A stretch of 64,000 nt of DNA from Flavobacteriaceae bacterium (GCA_028280265.1 JANQMD010000051.1:30173-94172); one strand, 5' to 3'. Shown: positions 16,105-26,378, counted from the first letter of the stretch. Notes: generated from the letters alone by a model not told the origin. Numbers and translations: made by a program.

Positions 16105-19100
16105 TGTTTATTTTTCTTCGAAAAGTACTCTTGTACCTTTTTTTCGAAATTTTCCTGCAAAGGTAGTGATTGTCTGTTTAAAATCTCTATTTGATTGTAA
16201 AAGCGTTTTTTAAATTGTAATTCTTTAATTTTTCGCTTTGTATAGGAAGATTGGTTTGTGTTTGACTTTCTTTTTTTGTCTTTTCCTTGTTCAAAAGCTG
16301 CCTTGTCTAGTTTTAATAATTGATACTCTAATTGCTGCATTCTCTGTAACGTTCCTTGGTTAAATCCTTTTTCTAAGATTTCATTTTCTAGTTCCTCCAT
16401 CGTCTTTAATGCACGCTTAGCATCTCCTGCCTTTTCTCCTCCTTCTTTAATCGCATCTTGCAACTCTTGCCTTAATGCATTTTGTAGCTGGTAAATTTTA
16501 AACAATTCGCCACTCATCTCCTCATCTCCTTGCTCGTTCCCTTCACCTTTCTTTTTGTTCTCTCCCTTCTGACCTTTCTTACCGTCTTTTCCATCTTGAT
16601 TCTCCTTTCCTTTTCCTTTTTGCATTCCCTTTTGCATCTGTTGAGACAATTGTTTCTGCTTTTGAATGAGGTCGGGCAAACTAAATGATTTCCCACTTCC
16701 TTTGCCTTTACCAGAAGAACTCATACTGTTTTGCATATTGTTTAACATGTCACTCAAAAAGTCGGAGAGGTTGTTCGCTGCTGTCATGACATATTGCTGA
16801 TTTGAAATCCCTTTATTGAATCGATTTTCAGCAAAGTTTTCTAGAGATTCTCCTAGGTTGTAGTGAGCATCTGAAAGGTCGGTTTGTATTTTTGCCGACA
16901 ATTGAGGAACTCTCATTGACAGGACATATAAACTATCATCTATGTGTTCGAAATACGATTTTATTTCGTTTTGCTTTTTCAAGTTCTTTCCAAAATCGGG
17001 ATGTCTTACAGAAATCTCATCAAATTGCCCCATTAAGTCTTCTTGTTGAAAAGAAAAGGTAACCAGATTCTCCAAAATCTTCCTTAAATCATCTATGTTT
17101 TCGTCAATCATATTCGATTGCATTTCCATCATTGCTTGCTGCATCTTTTGACTCATCTTCTTCATGTTCTTAGATGCTTTTTTCTGATTTTGCTTGGCTT
17201 GATTTTTTTGCTGCTTTTGAATACTTTTTTGAGACTTTTTTAGATCTTCTTTCGTTTCTTCCTGTTCTTCTTCCATCTCAGGAATATCCATCGGTTCTTT
17301 TAACTTCTCATTGTCTTTTTGCAACTCTTGAAGCTCTTTAGAGATTTGATCAAATTCTTTGTTGATCTCTTTTTGCTTCTCTAATTGTTGCTTTTCAGCA
17401 GTAATAACACTGTCTTGCTTTTGAGCTAATTTTTCCAGTTTGCTGGAAATTTGCATCGTTTTTTCTTCGACATAAAATCGTTTGGTTAATTCTAAAATTC
17501 GCTCTAAACTTCTTTCTTGCTGTTTGTTTTGTTGGGCCAGCTCTTTCGCTTTTCTCACGAGATCTTCTTTGTTTAGCTTTTCAGCCATTTTTTGAAGTTC
17601 TTCTAACAACTTTTTTTGCTTGTTTAATTGCTTGAGTTCTTCTATTCTTTTTTGAAGTTCTTTTTTCTTTTCAGTCAGACTCTCATCTTCTTCTTTTATT
17701 TGATCGAGATTTTCTTGCAGATTTTCCGTCTGACGCTCCATCATCTCTTTGTATTGCTCTTGTCTCTTTACAAATTCTTCAACCTTCTTCTTATCATTCC
17801 AATTGATGTTCTTTTTGTTTTGGATTTCGTTTTGAATCTCTTTTAAAACATCTTTTTGTTTCTTCTGATCCTGTATGGTTTTTTCTAAATCATTAATCGT
17901 TTTTCGTTGGTCTTCTAATGCCTCTTGTGTAAGCTCTTCCTCAGTCTTTTGCCGAAAACTAAACTTTTTACTAATCGCTTTCTTTTTTCCATTAACGCCA
18001 TCGTTATCAAAAACCTGAAAATACAACTCATAATCAACTCCTTTTTCCATTTCTAATTGATCTGGAAATTGATAAAAAAACGTTTGAACTGTTTCTCTGC
18101 TAGTGTTCAACAATACTTTTTTTACATTCTCTGGAGCATCTTCATTGTAATAGACCAACTCAAGTTTGCTGATCCCGTAATCGTCAGAAATTTGCCCTGC
18201 AAATTGAGCCAAGTTTGTTTTGTTATTAAGACTGTCTAGATTAGATTGTACAAGGATGGTTGGAAATTCATCCTTAATGACTTTTACAGAATAAGGAAGC
18301 TTTTCATAATCTGATAACTCTTTGTTAGAAGAGGAGATCTGGTAAAATAGGTTCTTAAATATTTGCTTCTGAAAAGTAAATACATCGTTGTTTTTCCTTT
18401 CAAAAGCCTTTCTGGTCTGGCTTTCTATGAAAGAAACTTCTTCTGTTTGATGGGTAGTTACCTCCCACTCTATTTTTGTTCCCTCTGGAATGATGAGTGT
18501 TCCCGTATTGTTTACTCGTTCGTCTTTTTTTCTTATGTATGAGGGATAATCTAAGTTGGTAATGATGTTTTGTATGGTGGGCGTTTTTATCACCTTGAGC
18601 GTGTAATTAAGAGATCTTACACCATTGGCCTCTAGATGAAAATTCATTGGCTCTAAAACATTCGTAAATGTAAAAGAAAAAATACCTTCTACTTTTTCTT
18701 GCATGAAATAGGCTTGGTCCTTGAAAAATATTTTTACAGCTTCAGGGGCCATTTCTCCCACTGTTGTAATCGTTACATCAAAAGAATTTCCTTGAATGAC
18801 CTCTAATTTTTCGGTTTCTAAAGCAAACTGAAAAGGAGCTGGAGGAACATACGCCTTCTGATAGTTGACAACTCTTTTCAAGCTGTTAGATAATTGAGAT
18901 GTGTTGCCTGTAAGTAGAGAAATCAACCAGATCGCTAGTGGAATGGCCAAATACTTGGTGTATTTTACATTTTTCTTAAAATTAATGGCTTTAGCAAAGG
19001 GAATGGGTTGTATCTCTTTTGATTTTTGTTCAATACTTGCTAAAATTAATTCTGTTTCCTCATGTTCAGTTTTAAGCTGTAAAATGTTTAATAGTTTGTC

Positions 19101-19415
19101 TTTTACTTCAGGGAAAAAATCACCGATGATCTTAGAAGATTGTAGTGCAGAGATTCCTTTTCTAATATGAATCAATTTCGATATGGGAATCAAAATGAAC
19201 CGAAACAATAGAATTCCCTCTACTGAGATAAACAACCAGAAAAGAATAGTTCTCGATAACGGACTTAGCCAAAGTAATAGCTCAACATAGAGTGTAAAAA
19301 GAAAATACAAGAGCCCTAATGAAAGGAATAAAATACTTCCTTTGATCAACTCATTGGTGTAGTATTTCTTGTAAAATACTTCTAGCTTTTTTTGAATGTT
19401 GTCAAATGAACTCAT
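16101..19415 (-). CDS. DUF4175-type large membrane coiled-coil protein
   Basis: The 1104-residue product has three N-terminal membrane helices (about residues 25-45, 50-70 and 150-170), a beta-rich extracytoplasmic region with repeated Ig-like strands (about 180-480), then about 500 residues of highly charged Gln/Glu/Lys coiled coil, and a Lys/Gly-rich stretch near residues 900-970. This matches DUF4175-family proteins of Bacteroidota, whose function is unknown. Its stop overlaps ybeY by 4 bp. The divergent gltX starts 114 bp away. The membrane anchor plus long coiled coil suggests a structural or envelope-spanning role, but that is inference. Confidence 0.75.
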   Translation of the reverse strand: MSSFDNIQKKLEVFYKKYYTNELIKGSILFLSLGLLYFLFTLYVELLLWLSPLSRTILFWLFISVEGILLFRFILIPISKLIHIRKGISALQSSKIIGDFFPEVKDKLLNILQLKTEHEETELILASIEQKSKEIQPIPFAKAINFKKNVKYTKYLAIPLAIWLISLLTGNTSQLSNSLKRVVNYQKAYVPPAPFQFALETEKLEVIQGNSFDVTITTVGEMAPEAVKIFFKDQAYFMQEKVEGIFSFTFTNVLEPMNFHLEANGVRSLNYTLKVIKTPTIQNIITNLDYPSYIRKKDERVNNTGTLIIPEGTKIEWEVTTHQTEEVSFIESQTRKAFERKNNDVFTFQKQIFKNLFYQISSSNKELSDYEKLPYSVKVIKDEFPTILVQSNLDSLNNKTNLAQFAGQISDDYGISKLELVYYNEDAPENVKKVLLNTSRETVQTFFYQFPDQLEMEKGVDYELYFQVFDNDGVNGKKKAISKKFSFRQKTEEELTQEALEDQRKTINDLEKTIQDQKKQKDVLKEIQNEIQNKKNINWNDKKKVEEFVKRQEQYKEMMERQTENLQENLDQIKEEDESLTEKKKELQKRIEELKQLNKQKKLLEELQKMAEKLNKEDLVRKAKELAQQNKQQERSLERILELTKRFYVEEKTMQISSKLEKLAQKQDSVITAEKQQLEKQKEINKEFDQISKELQELQKDNEKLKEPMDIPEMEEEQEETKEDLKKSQKSIQKQQKNQAKQNQKKASKNMKKMSQKMQQAMMEMQSNMIDENIDDLRKILENLVTFSFQQEDLMGQFDEISVRHPDFGKNLKKQNEIKSYFEHIDDSLYVLSMRVPQLSAKIQTDLSDAHYNLGESLENFAENRFNKGISNQQYVMTAANNLSDFLSDMLNNMQNSMSSSGKGKGSGKSFSLPDLIQKQKQLSQQMQKGMQKGKGKENQDGKDGKKGQKGENKKKGEGNEQGDEEMSGELFKIYQLQNALRQELQDAIKEGGEKAGDAKRALKTMEELENEILEKGFNQGTLQRMQQLEYQLLKLDKAAFEQGKDKKRKSNTNQSSYTKRKIKELQFKKRFYNQIEILNRQSLPLQENFEKKVQEYFSKKNKQ

Positions 19416-19502
19416 GAACTTATAAAAATAGTACTTTTTAAAAAGTCTTTTTTGAAAATTTATGTTAAAGCTGGTTTCCTTTTATTTCTTGCCTTAGAAA
19501 AG

Positions 19503-19510
19503 TATCTTTG
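19503..19510 (+). promoter_or_regulatory. -7 promoter element for gltX
   Basis: TATCTTTG fits TAnnTTTG exactly, 19 bp before the ATG at 19530. It lies inside the longer open frame that starts at 19452, which argues for the shorter protein. Confidence 0.6.
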
Positions 19511-19529
19511 CCATCTAAAAATCATACTG

Positions 19530-21074
19530 ATGAGTCAAAGAGTACGCGTTCGTTTTGCGCCTAGTCCTACAGGTCCACTTCACATAGGAGGTGTAAGAAC
19601 TGCTTTGTATAATTATTTATTTGCTAAAAAACACGGAGGAGACTTTATTTTAAGGATAGAAGATACCGATCAAACACGATATGTCGAGAATGCAGAACAA
19701 TACATTATTGATTCCTTAGAATGGTGTAATATTCCTTTTGATGAAGGTCCTGCTTCGACTGCGCTCAGCAACCCTTCTAAAGGAAATTACGGTCCTTATC
19801 GTCAATCGGAAAGAAAACATTTATACAAAAAATATGCTGACTTACTATTGGAAAATGGTTGGGCTTATATCGCATTTGACACCTCTGAACAATTAGACGC
19901 TCATAGAAAACAGCACGAAGAAGAAGGAAAAACATTCATCTACAATTGGCATAATAGAGAGAAAGGGCGTTTGGTAAATTCTCTTGTCTTATCTGACGAG
20001 GAAGTGCAAAAAAGAATTGAATCAGGTGAAAATTATGTCGTTCGTTTCAAATCACCAGAAAACGAAACATTGATTTTAGAAGATGAAATTCGAGGGCAAA
20101 TTACCATCGATACAAACATTTTGGATGACAAAGTTTTATTCAAATCTGATGGGATGCCCACTTACCATTTAGCAAATATTGTGGATGATCATTTGATGGA
20201 AATTAGCCATGTGATTCGAGGTGAAGAATGGTTGCCTTCTCTCCCACTTCATGTTCTTTTATATAGAGCTTTTGATTGGCAAGCTCCAAAGTTTGCGCAT
20301 TTACCACTTATATTAAAGCCTGTGGGTAAAGGAAAATTAAGTAAGAGAGATGGCGATAAATTAGGTTTTCCTGTATTCCCATTAGAATATAAGAATGAAC
20401 AAACGAATGATGTTTCACGTGGATATAGAGAAGATGGATACTTTTCTGATGCATTTGTGAACATGCTTTCTTTGTTGGGTTGGAATCCTGGTACTGAGCA
20501 AGAAATCTTTTCGTTAGAGCAATTGATTGAAGCTTTTGATTTGTCTAGAGTGAGTAAATCTGGTGCTAAGTTTAATCCTGATAAAACCAAATGGTTCAAT
20601 CAGCAATACATGCAACAGAAAGAAAACAATGAATTGGCTGATTTATTTGCTGCTATTTTAAAAGAAAAAGGAATTGAAACGGAACTTTCTTTTGTTGAAA
20701 AAGGAATTGCTTTGGTAAAAGAAAGAGCTGTTTTTGTATCAGATTTTTGGAAGTTAAGTCATTTTCTATTTCAAACTCCAGAGACTTATGATGAAAAAGC
20801 AGTAAAAAAGCAATGGAAAGAGCAAACAGGCTCAATTCTTGAAGAAGTTTCTTCTGTTATCGAAAGTATTGATGAATTCTCTTCTGGTCATATCGAAAGT
20901 ATAGTAAAAGAGTGGATCACGAATAAAGAAATAGGATTTGGTAAAGTAATGCAGCCTTTACGTTTGAGTTTGGTAGGTGCTTTGCAAGGACCTCATTTGT
21001 TTGATATTATAGAAATGATTGGTAAGCAAGAAACCTTATTCAGAATTCAAAAAATAAGATCTGAATTATCGTAA
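19530..21074 (+). CDS. gltX: Glutamate--tRNA ligase
   Basis: The 514-residue product is a class I aminoacyl-tRNA synthetase with the HIGH-type motif APSPTGPLHIGGVRTALYNY (about residues 9-28) and the KMSKS-type motif GKLSKRDGDKLGFPV (about 268-282). It charges tRNA-Glu; Bacteroidota often also have a glutaminyl enzyme, and the sequence GGVRTALYN fits GltX rather than GlnS. The start at 19530 is supported by a -7 element 19 bp upstream. A degenerate parS-like sequence (20410-20425) occurs inside the gene. Confidence 0.96.
   Translation: MSQRVRVRFAPSPTGPLHIGGVRTALYNYLFAKKHGGDFILRIEDTDQTRYVENAEQYIIDSLEWCNIPFDEGPASTALSNPSKGNYGPYRQSERKHLYKKYADLLLENGWAYIAFDTSEQLDAHRKQHEEEGKTFIYNWHNREKGRLVNSLVLSDEEVQKRIESGENYVVRFKSPENETLILEDEIRGQITIDTNILDDKVLFKSDGMPTYHLANIVDDHLMEISHVIRGEEWLPSLPLHVLLYRAFDWQAPKFAHLPLILKPVGKGKLSKRDGDKLGFPVFPLEYKNEQTNDVSRGYREDGYFSDAFVNMLSLLGWNPGTEQEIFSLEQLIEAFDLSRVSKSGAKFNPDKTKWFNQQYMQQKENNELADLFAAILKEKGIETELSFVEKGIALVKERAVFVSDFWKLSHFLFQTPETYDEKAVKKQWKEQTGSILEEVSSVIESIDEFSSGHIESIVKEWITNKEIGFGKVMQPLRLSLVGALQGPHLFDIIEMIGKQETLFRIQKIRSELS
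20410..20425. other. Weak parS-like sequence inside gltX
   Basis: TGTTTCACGTGGATAT has a perfect left half and core of TGTTnCACGTGnAACA but three mismatches at the right end. It encodes part of GltX and may be fortuitous. Confidence 0.3.
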
Positions 21075-21164
21075 ACTATATCGGTGCAAGCCCCAGGCTA
21101 TTAAACCTTTTGTTGATGCCAATAAAATATTTATTTTTAGCTAGTTAAAACCATTTTTCATAAA

Positions 21165-21680
21165 ATGAAAACGAAATATATCATTCTTCTTTTATTATTG
21201 ACTTCCTTTTCTATCAACGCTCAATTTGGAAGAAGACCTGTAAACAGGACTCCTGTAAATACCAGAGCTCAAAAACCGCCAGAGGTAAATATTGAAAAAT
21301 TGGTTGGTATTTATTTTTATGATATTGAAAAAACGACCAAGAAAATTGGTATCAAAAAATCGGATAAAAATTACAATAAGATTGTCTCTCTTCTCAATAC
21401 TTTTAACAAAGAGCAGAGAGATATCACTCGAATCAATAGTTTTCTACTTTCTGATTCTAAAAACAATTTAGAAGCTGCTCAAAAAAGTGCACAAGCTGCC
21501 AGAGATTATTCCATCATACAAAATGCTTATACAGCAGTTGCAAAAAAGTTGAAACCACTTATAGATCTTACCAAACAACGAACGGAAAAGCTCACAAAAA
21601 GTTTTGAAGAAATTCTTTCTAAAAAACAATTTAAAAAGTGGAATAAGTATTTAAATAAATTAAAAAACAGTCGAAAATAA
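21165..21680 (+). CDS. Secreted helical protein of unknown function
   Basis: The 171-residue product has a Sec signal peptide (YIILLLLLTSFSINAQ, cleavage near residue 20). A proline/arginine-rich linker (FGRRPVNRTPVNTRAQKPPE) follows, then a long helical, Lys-rich domain without cysteines. No domain is recognised; the pattern resembles short periplasmic proteins of the LTXXQ/Spy type only in being helical. It follows gltX by 90 bp and ends in a good terminator, so it may be monocistronic. Confidence 0.6.
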   Translation: MKTKYIILLLLLTSFSINAQFGRRPVNRTPVNTRAQKPPEVNIEKLVGIYFYDIEKTTKKIGIKKSDKNYNKIVSLLNTFNKEQRDITRINSFLLSDSKNNLEAAQKSAQAARDYSIIQNAYTAVAKKLKPLIDLTKQRTEKLTKSFEEILSKKQFKKWNKYLNKLKNSRK

Positions 21681-21697
21681 TTCGGCTATTTTTTTTC
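21669..21697 (+). terminator. Intrinsic terminator after the secreted helical protein gene
   Basis: Arms AGTCGAA (21669-21675) and TTCGGCT (21681-21687) pair with one G:T, and are followed by ATTTTTTTT. The stop codon lies in the loop. Confidence 0.7.
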
Positions 21698-21787
21698 TGT
21701 AACATTTTCATTTTTCTGCGTCTAGTAAATAGATACAATTTCTTGTATCTTTAACCAACTGTATTAATTTAATTAAAAAACAACGTT

Positions 21788-22714
21788 ATGAATCCTATTT
21801 ACTATGCTTTTGCTGCTCTAGCTGTTATTATATTCATCGGAGCATTTTTTATTGTGAAACAACAAACTGCTGCGATCATTGAACGGTTTGGAAGATACCA
21901 AAGCATTCGCCAATCTGGTTTACAAATGAAAGTTCCTCTAGTAGACCGTATAGCAGGAAGGTTGAGTCTAAAAATTCAGCAATTAGATGTCATGGTTGAA
22001 ACAAAAACCCTAGATGATGTGTTTGTAAAAATCAAAGTTTCTGTTCAATACGTTGTTTTGAAAGACAAAGTATACGATGCTTTTTACAAATTAGAATACC
22101 CTCATGATCAGATTACTTCTTTTGTATTTGATGTGGTTCGTGCTGAGGTTCCTAAAATGAAATTAGACGATGTCTTTGTAAAGAAAGACGACATTGCCAT
22201 TGCAGTAAAAAGAGAATTGAAAGAATATATGTTTGAATATGGGTATGATATCATTAAAACATTGGTGACGGATATAGATCCTGACTCTCAAGTAAAAGCT
22301 GCTATGAACCGAATTAATGCTGCTGAACGTGAAAAAATTGCTGCTCAATTCGAAGGAGATGCGCAACGTATTTTGATTGTTGAAAAAGCAAAAGCGGAAG
22401 CTGAGAGTAAGCGATTGCAAGGACAAGGTATTGCCGATCAGCGTAGAGAGATTGCCCGTGGTTTAGAAGAGTCTGTTGAAGTATTGAATAAAGTAGGAAT
22501 CAACTCTCAAGAAGCGTCTGCTTTAATTGTTGTAACACAACATTATGATACTTTACAATCTATTGGTGAAGAAACCAATAGTAATTTAATATTACTTCCT
22601 AATTCGCCTCAAGCGGGAAGTGATATGTTAAATAACATGGTCGCTAGCTTTACGGCTAGCAATCAGATTGGTGAGGCTATGAAACAAGCAAAAAACAAGA
22701 AAAAAGATGAATAG
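21788..22714 (+). CDS. SPFH/Band 7 domain membrane protein (stomatin/HIR-like)
   Basis: The 308-residue product has one N-terminal hydrophobic helix (about residues 4-24) followed by an SPFH domain: [38 protein letters not shown], and the coiled-coil [18 protein letters not shown], with [20 protein letters not shown] after it. This layout is that of plant hypersensitive-induced reaction proteins and bacterial stomatin homologues, which oligomerise in membrane microdomains and often act with proteases. It overlaps the next gene (YbjQ-like) by 8 bp, so the two are translationally coupled. Confidence 0.9.
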   Translation: MNPIYYAFAALAVIIFIGAFFIVKQQTAAIIERFGRYQSIRQSGLQMKVPLVDRIAGRLSLKIQQLDVMVETKTLDDVFVKIKVSVQYVVLKDKVYDAFYKLEYPHDQITSFVFDVVRAEVPKMKLDDVFVKKDDIAIAVKRELKEYMFEYGYDIIKTLVTDIDPDSQVKAAMNRINAAEREKIAAQFEGDAQRILIVEKAKAEAESKRLQGQGIADQRREIARGLEESVEVLNKVGINSQEASALIVVTQHYDTLQSIGEETNSNLILLPNSPQAGSDMLNNMVASFTASNQIGEAMKQAKNKKKDE

Positions 22715-23033
22715 AATTATTTTAACAACTACCAATGGTGTAGACGGAAAAGAAGCAAAAGAATATTTAGGAATTGTTACTGGAGAAACCATTATAGGTG
22801 CCAATATTTTTAAAGATTTCTTTGCCGGAATTAGAGATATTGTAGGTGGTAGATCAGGTTCTTACGAACGCGTTTTAAGAGAAGCAAAGGATACTGCTTT
22901 GAGTGAAATGACAGATCATGCGCTTCGTTTAGGAGCGGATGCTATCATTGGAATTGATTTAGATTATGAAACAGTAGGTGCACATGGTGGCATGCTTATG
23001 GTGACTGCCTCTGGAACTGCAGTTAGATTTTAA
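22707..23033 (+). CDS. YbjQ/UPF0145 family protein
   Basis: The 108-residue product matches Ybj[65 protein letters not shown] (in sections) and a C-terminal strand with [10 protein letters not shown]. The family forms pentamers and is linked to heavy-metal or membrane functions without proven activity. Coupling to an SPFH gene by 8-bp overlap suggests the two act together. A bidirectional terminator follows at 23058-23092. Confidence 0.88.
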   Translation: MNRIILTTTNGVDGKEAKEYLGIVTGETIIGANIFKDFFAGIRDIVGGRSGSYERVLREAKDTALSEMTDHALRLGADAIIGIDLDYETVGAHGGMLMVTASGTAVRF

Positions 23034-23057
23034 TTTCCTAACTTCTTTCTTAAGTAT

Positions 23058-23092
23058 AAAAAAACCGAAGAGTATTCTTCGGTTTATTTTTT
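23058..23092. terminator. Bidirectional intrinsic terminator
   Basis: Arms CCGAAGA (23065-23071) and TCTTCGG (23076-23082) flank a 4-nt loop, with an A-run before and TTTATTTTTTA after. It serves both the YbjQ-like gene (+) and tatA (-); the tatA stop lies just past the stem. Confidence 0.8.
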
Positions 23093-23272
23093 ATCTTCAA
23101 TTTTGTTGTCTTGCGGGTCTTCTTTGGAAGCATTTTTAAATTCTTTGATTCCACTTCCTAAACCTCTCATTAATTCAGGGATTTTTCTTCCTCCAAATAA
23201 TAATAAAATGACTACCACAATAATGATAATTTGTGGTCCTCCAATCATCCCTAAAAATATAGTTGCACTCAT
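23084..23272 (-). CDS. tatA: Sec-independent translocase protein TatA
   Basis: The 62-residue product has a single N-terminal transmembrane helix ([18 protein letters not shown], about residues 10-27), the FG(G) hinge and the [19 protein letters not shown] amphipathic helix. This is the compact TatA form expected for the pore component of twin-arginine export. Another Tat family member is at 3919-4197. The gene has its own -7 element at 23293-23300. Confidence 0.93.
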   Translation of the reverse strand: MSATIFLGMIGGPQIIIIVVVILLLFGGRKIPELMRGLGSGIKEFKNASKEDPQDNKIEDKK

Positions 23273-23292
23273 TGATTGCTTATTTTATGCCA

Positions 23293-23300
23293 CAAAGATA
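23293..23300 (-). promoter_or_regulatory. -7 promoter element for tatA
   Basis: On the minus strand TATCTTTG (CAAAGATA on plus) lies 20 bp before the tatA start, matching TAnnTTTG exactly. Confidence 0.6.
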
Positions 23301-23314
23301 CAAAAAGGATTCAA

Positions 23315-23992
23315 TTAATTAACTTGTTTAATAATACCTCCTATTACCTTTTTATCTTTAATAATTTCTGGTGTTCCTTTATAAAAAATAGATCCTCCAA
23401 AGCTTACTTTTGCATTTAAAGTTTCTCCTGCTTTTACTTCTGCTTTTGCTCCCGAACCAGCTCTAATGGTTGTATTGTCTGAAACCTCTAATCCATATCC
23501 ATGATAAACTCCATATAAATCAACATCAATATCTTGATTCTTAGAGGAACCTGTTAATTTGATAATCCCTCCTGATGATGATTTCACTTTTAAGTGCTTA
23601 ATTTTAACTACCAGGTTAATAAAAGCTCTCTCTTGAGATTTTACTTCTAACTGTAATTGTTCAATTTCTTTTCCAGTAATCGTTGCTCCTTCATTCGCGT
23701 CAATCACTTTAATTTCTTTATTGTAATACAGTTTTATATCTACTTTTCCATCCGCAGAAAGATCTGGAAACTTCAATGTAAGTTTCAATGTGTTATTAGA
23801 GTTTTTAACTTTTACTTTTTCAGCTTTTTCACCCGTAATTTCAATTTTTTGCTCTTCAGACTGTATCAACTCAACATTGATACCATTGTAGACTTTAATT
23901 TTATCAAAATCACCCAGTGTCTTTGTAATGACCGTCTGACCTATGCTTGAATAGCTAATAAAGAGAATAAATAATAGCAATACTTTTTTCAT
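23315..23992 (-). CDS. Head-GIN (DUF2807) secreted beta-helix protein
   Basis: The 225-residue product has a signal peptide (KVLLLFILFISYSSIGQ) followed by the head-GIN domain DUF2807: LGDFDKIKVYNGINVELIQS (about residues 27-46, where the name-giving GIN motif is seen), then a run of short repeated strands ending in AGSGAKAEVKAGETLNAKVS and GGSIFYKGTPEII. The fold is a right-handed beta-helix, common in Bacteroidota; proposed adhesin-like roles are unproven. It is downstream of rnr on the same strand but 92 bp apart. Confidence 0.88.
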   Translation of the reverse strand: MKKVLLLFILFISYSSIGQTVITKTLGDFDKIKVYNGINVELIQSEEQKIEITGEKAEKVKVKNSNNTLKLTLKFPDLSADGKVDIKLYYNKEIKVIDANEGATITGKEIEQLQLEVKSQERAFINLVVKIKHLKVKSSSGGIIKLTGSSKNQDIDVDLYGVYHGYGLEVSDNTTIRAGSGAKAEVKAGETLNAKVSFGGSIFYKGTPEIIKDKKVIGGIIKQVN

Positions 23993-24084
23993 TTGATGTT
24001 GTTTTTGGTTAGGAAACTTTAGTTATATACTATTTATAAAGTCAAACTTCGGAAATTATTGTGGAAAGTAGGGTTAAATAATGC

Positions 24085-26283
24085 TTAATCTTCTATCAAT
24101 TCAAAATCTAAGTGTTTTCTCTCTAAATCTGTGTGCTTTACTTTCACAACCACTTCATCTCCTAACTGATACATGTGTTTAGTAGACTGACCTACAATGG
24201 CAAATTGCTCTTCATCAAAAATGTAATAATCGCTTTTTATATCTCTAATTCGAACCATGCCTTCACATTTATTAGAAATAATTTCCACATAAATACCCCA
24301 TTCGGTAACACCTGAAATGACACCTGTAAATTCTTCATCTCTATGATCTTCCATATATTTTACCTGCATGTATTTAATGGAATCTCTTTCGGCTTTTGCA
24401 GCCAACTCTTCCATTTTAGAGGAATGCTTGCATTTTACTTCGTAATCTTCTGCCTTTGGAGAATTTCCTCCATCTAGATAATGTTGTAATAAACGATGTG
24501 TCATCACATCTGGATAACGACGAATTGGTGATGTAAAATGAGAATAGTAATCGAATGCAAGTCCGTAATGACCAATATTCATGGTTGTATAAGCAGCTTT
24601 GCTCATAGAACGAATCGCTAAAGTTTCAACCATATTTGCTTCTGCTTTGCCATGAACATCTTTTAAAAGTTGATTTAAACTTTGTGTGGTACTCTCTCTA
24701 GTCTGGGTATTCATTTTGTATCCAAACTTAAAGACCATATTTTGCAAAGCAGCCAGTTTTTCAACATCCGGCTCGTCGTGAACTCTATAAACAAATGTTT
24801 TGTTTGTAGGTCCTCTTTTTCCTTTTCCTATAAACTGAGCCACTCTTTTATTGGCTAACAACATAAATTCTTCAATTAATTTGTTTGCATCTTTTGCTTC
24901 TTTGAAATACACTCCAGTCGGATCCAAATGTTCATTCAAATGGAATTTTACTTCAATGCGATCAAAGGAAATGGCTCCGGATTTCATTCTCTTTTTTCGA
25001 AGAATTTTTGCAATCTCATCTAGTTTTAAAATAGCCTCTAAAATAGATTCATCTACTTCATAGGTTTCAGAAGTTAAAGAAACATTCTCTGGAACACTAT
25101 TTCTTTTCGTCTCGATAATTGCTTGAGCTTCCTCATAAGCAAATCGTTTGTCGGAATAAGTGACTGTTCTACCAAACCATTGATTAACAATTTCAGCTTT
25201 GTCACTGATTTCAAAAACTGCTGAAAAGGTAAGTTTTTCTTCATTAGGACGAAGAGAACAGACACCATTTGATAGCATTTCTGGTAACATAGGTACTACC
25301 CTATCTACCAAATAAACAGAAGTCGCCCTATTGTAGGCTTCAGTATCCAATATTGTTTTTGGTTGTACATAATGGGATACATCTGCAATGTGAATTCCTA
25401 CTTCATAATTTCCATTTTCTAATTTTTTAAAGGATAAAGCGTCATCAAAATCTTTAGCATCTTTTGGATCTATGGTAAACGTTAAGATATCTCTCATATC
25501 TCTACGTTTTTTTATTTCTTCTTTGGTGATCTCAACAGATAGTTCCGATGCCGATTTCTCTACTTCTTCAGGAAATTCATAAGGCAAACCATATTCTAAT
25601 AAAATAGAATGAATCTCAGTATTATGATCACCTGGTTTTCCTAGTACTTGTGTAATTTTTCCAAATGGGTTTTTAGAATTGTCTGGCCAGTCTGTGATTT
25701 TAGCAACGACTTTGTCTCCGTGTTCTGCTCCATTAATTTTACTTTTTGCAATAAAAAAGTCTACAGGAATTCTCGCGTTGTCAGGGATTACAAAACCAAA
25801 GTTTTTACTCATTTGTAAAGTTCCAACGAACTCTTCTTTAGATCGTTCTATAATTTCAACAACATCTGCTTCTAACTTATCACTTCTGCGCTTTTTGTAC
25901 ACATACACTCGAACCGTATCTTCATGCAATGCCTTTCCTAAATTTACAGAAGGAATAAAGATATCTACATCAAAAGAATCGCTGATAAAATATGCATTTC
26001 CAGTTCGAGTAACATCTACAGTACCTATGAAATATTTCCGATCTTCATTAATTTGAAACTTACCTCGATCGATCTCTTTTATTTTTTTATTCGCTGTGAG
26101 TTCAACTAGTTTCTGAAGAATTTGTGTTTTTCCGTCAGTATCGGTAATACCCATTTTCGCAGCAATCTGTTTGTAGTTGTAATATTTACTGCTATCCTCA
26201 TTGAGGATTTTAAAAATATTTCTCGTTAAATCCTTGATTACTTTTCCTTTCTTTTTATAAAATTTTTTACGCTTTCTACTCAT
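24085..26283 (-). CDS. rnr: Ribonuclease R
   Basis: The 732-residue product has the RNase II/R layout: an N-terminal helical and cold-shock domain region (about residues 1-240), the RNB catalytic domain with TFTIDPKDAKDFDDALSF (about 266-283), which carries the acidic metal ligands, SVYLVDRVVPMLPEMLSN, YSHFTSPIRRYPDVMTHRLL, and a C-terminal S1 RNA-binding domain starting near FTGVISGVTEWGIYVE. RNase R is a 3'-5' processive exonuclease able to degrade structured RNA and acts in rRNA and mRNA decay. A 17-bp palindrome (26361-26377) lies 78 bp upstream of its start. Confidence 0.95.
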   Translation of the reverse strand: MSRKRKKFYKKKGKVIKDLTRNIFKILNEDSSKYYNYKQIAAKMGITDTDGKTQILQKLVELTANKKIKEIDRGKFQINEDRKYFIGTVDVTRTGNAYFISDSFDVDIFIPSVNLGKALHEDTVRVYVYKKRRSDKLEADVVEIIERSKEEFVGTLQMSKNFGFVIPDNARIPVDFFIAKSKINGAEHGDKVVAKITDWPDNSKNPFGKITQVLGKPGDHNTEIHSILLEYGLPYEFPEEVEKSASELSVEITKEEIKKRRDMRDILTFTIDPKDAKDFDDALSFKKLENGNYEVGIHIADVSHYVQPKTILDTEAYNRATSVYLVDRVVPMLPEMLSNGVCSLRPNEEKLTFSAVFEISDKAEIVNQWFGRTVTYSDKRFAYEEAQAIIETKRNSVPENVSLTSETYEVDESILEAILKLDEIAKILRKKRMKSGAISFDRIEVKFHLNEHLDPTGVYFKEAKDANKLIEEFMLLANKRVAQFIGKGKRGPTNKTFVYRVHDEPDVEKLAALQNMVFKFGYKMNTQTRESTTQSLNQLLKDVHGKAEANMVETLAIRSMSKAAYTTMNIGHYGLAFDYYSHFTSPIRRYPDVMTHRLLQHYLDGGNSPKAEDYEVKCKHSSKMEELAAKAERDSIKYMQVKYMEDHRDEEFTGVISGVTEWGIYVEIISNKCEGMVRIRDIKSDYYIFDEEQFAIVGQSTKHMYQLGDEVVVKVKHTDLERKHLDFELIED

Positions 26284-26360
26284 AAATCTTTCTTCTTTTT
26301 AAGATACGTCCAAAGTACAAATAAATTAAGAGTTGGTGTTTTCTTGTACAAAAAGTTAAA

Positions 26361-26377
26361 ATTTTCCTAAGGAAAAT
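26361..26377. promoter_or_regulatory. 17-bp palindrome, candidate operator between rnr and a small membrane protein gene
   Basis: ATTTTCCTAAGGAAAAT has perfect 8-bp arms around a single central base. It sits between divergently read genes and is followed after 1 bp by a second perfect palindrome at 26379-26390. Confidence 0.5.
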
Positions 26378-26378
26378 G

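Noticed and set aside
19452..19529. Extended start of gltX
   Set aside because: A clear -7 promoter element lies within the extension, and the HIGH motif falls at the expected position only with the start at 19530.
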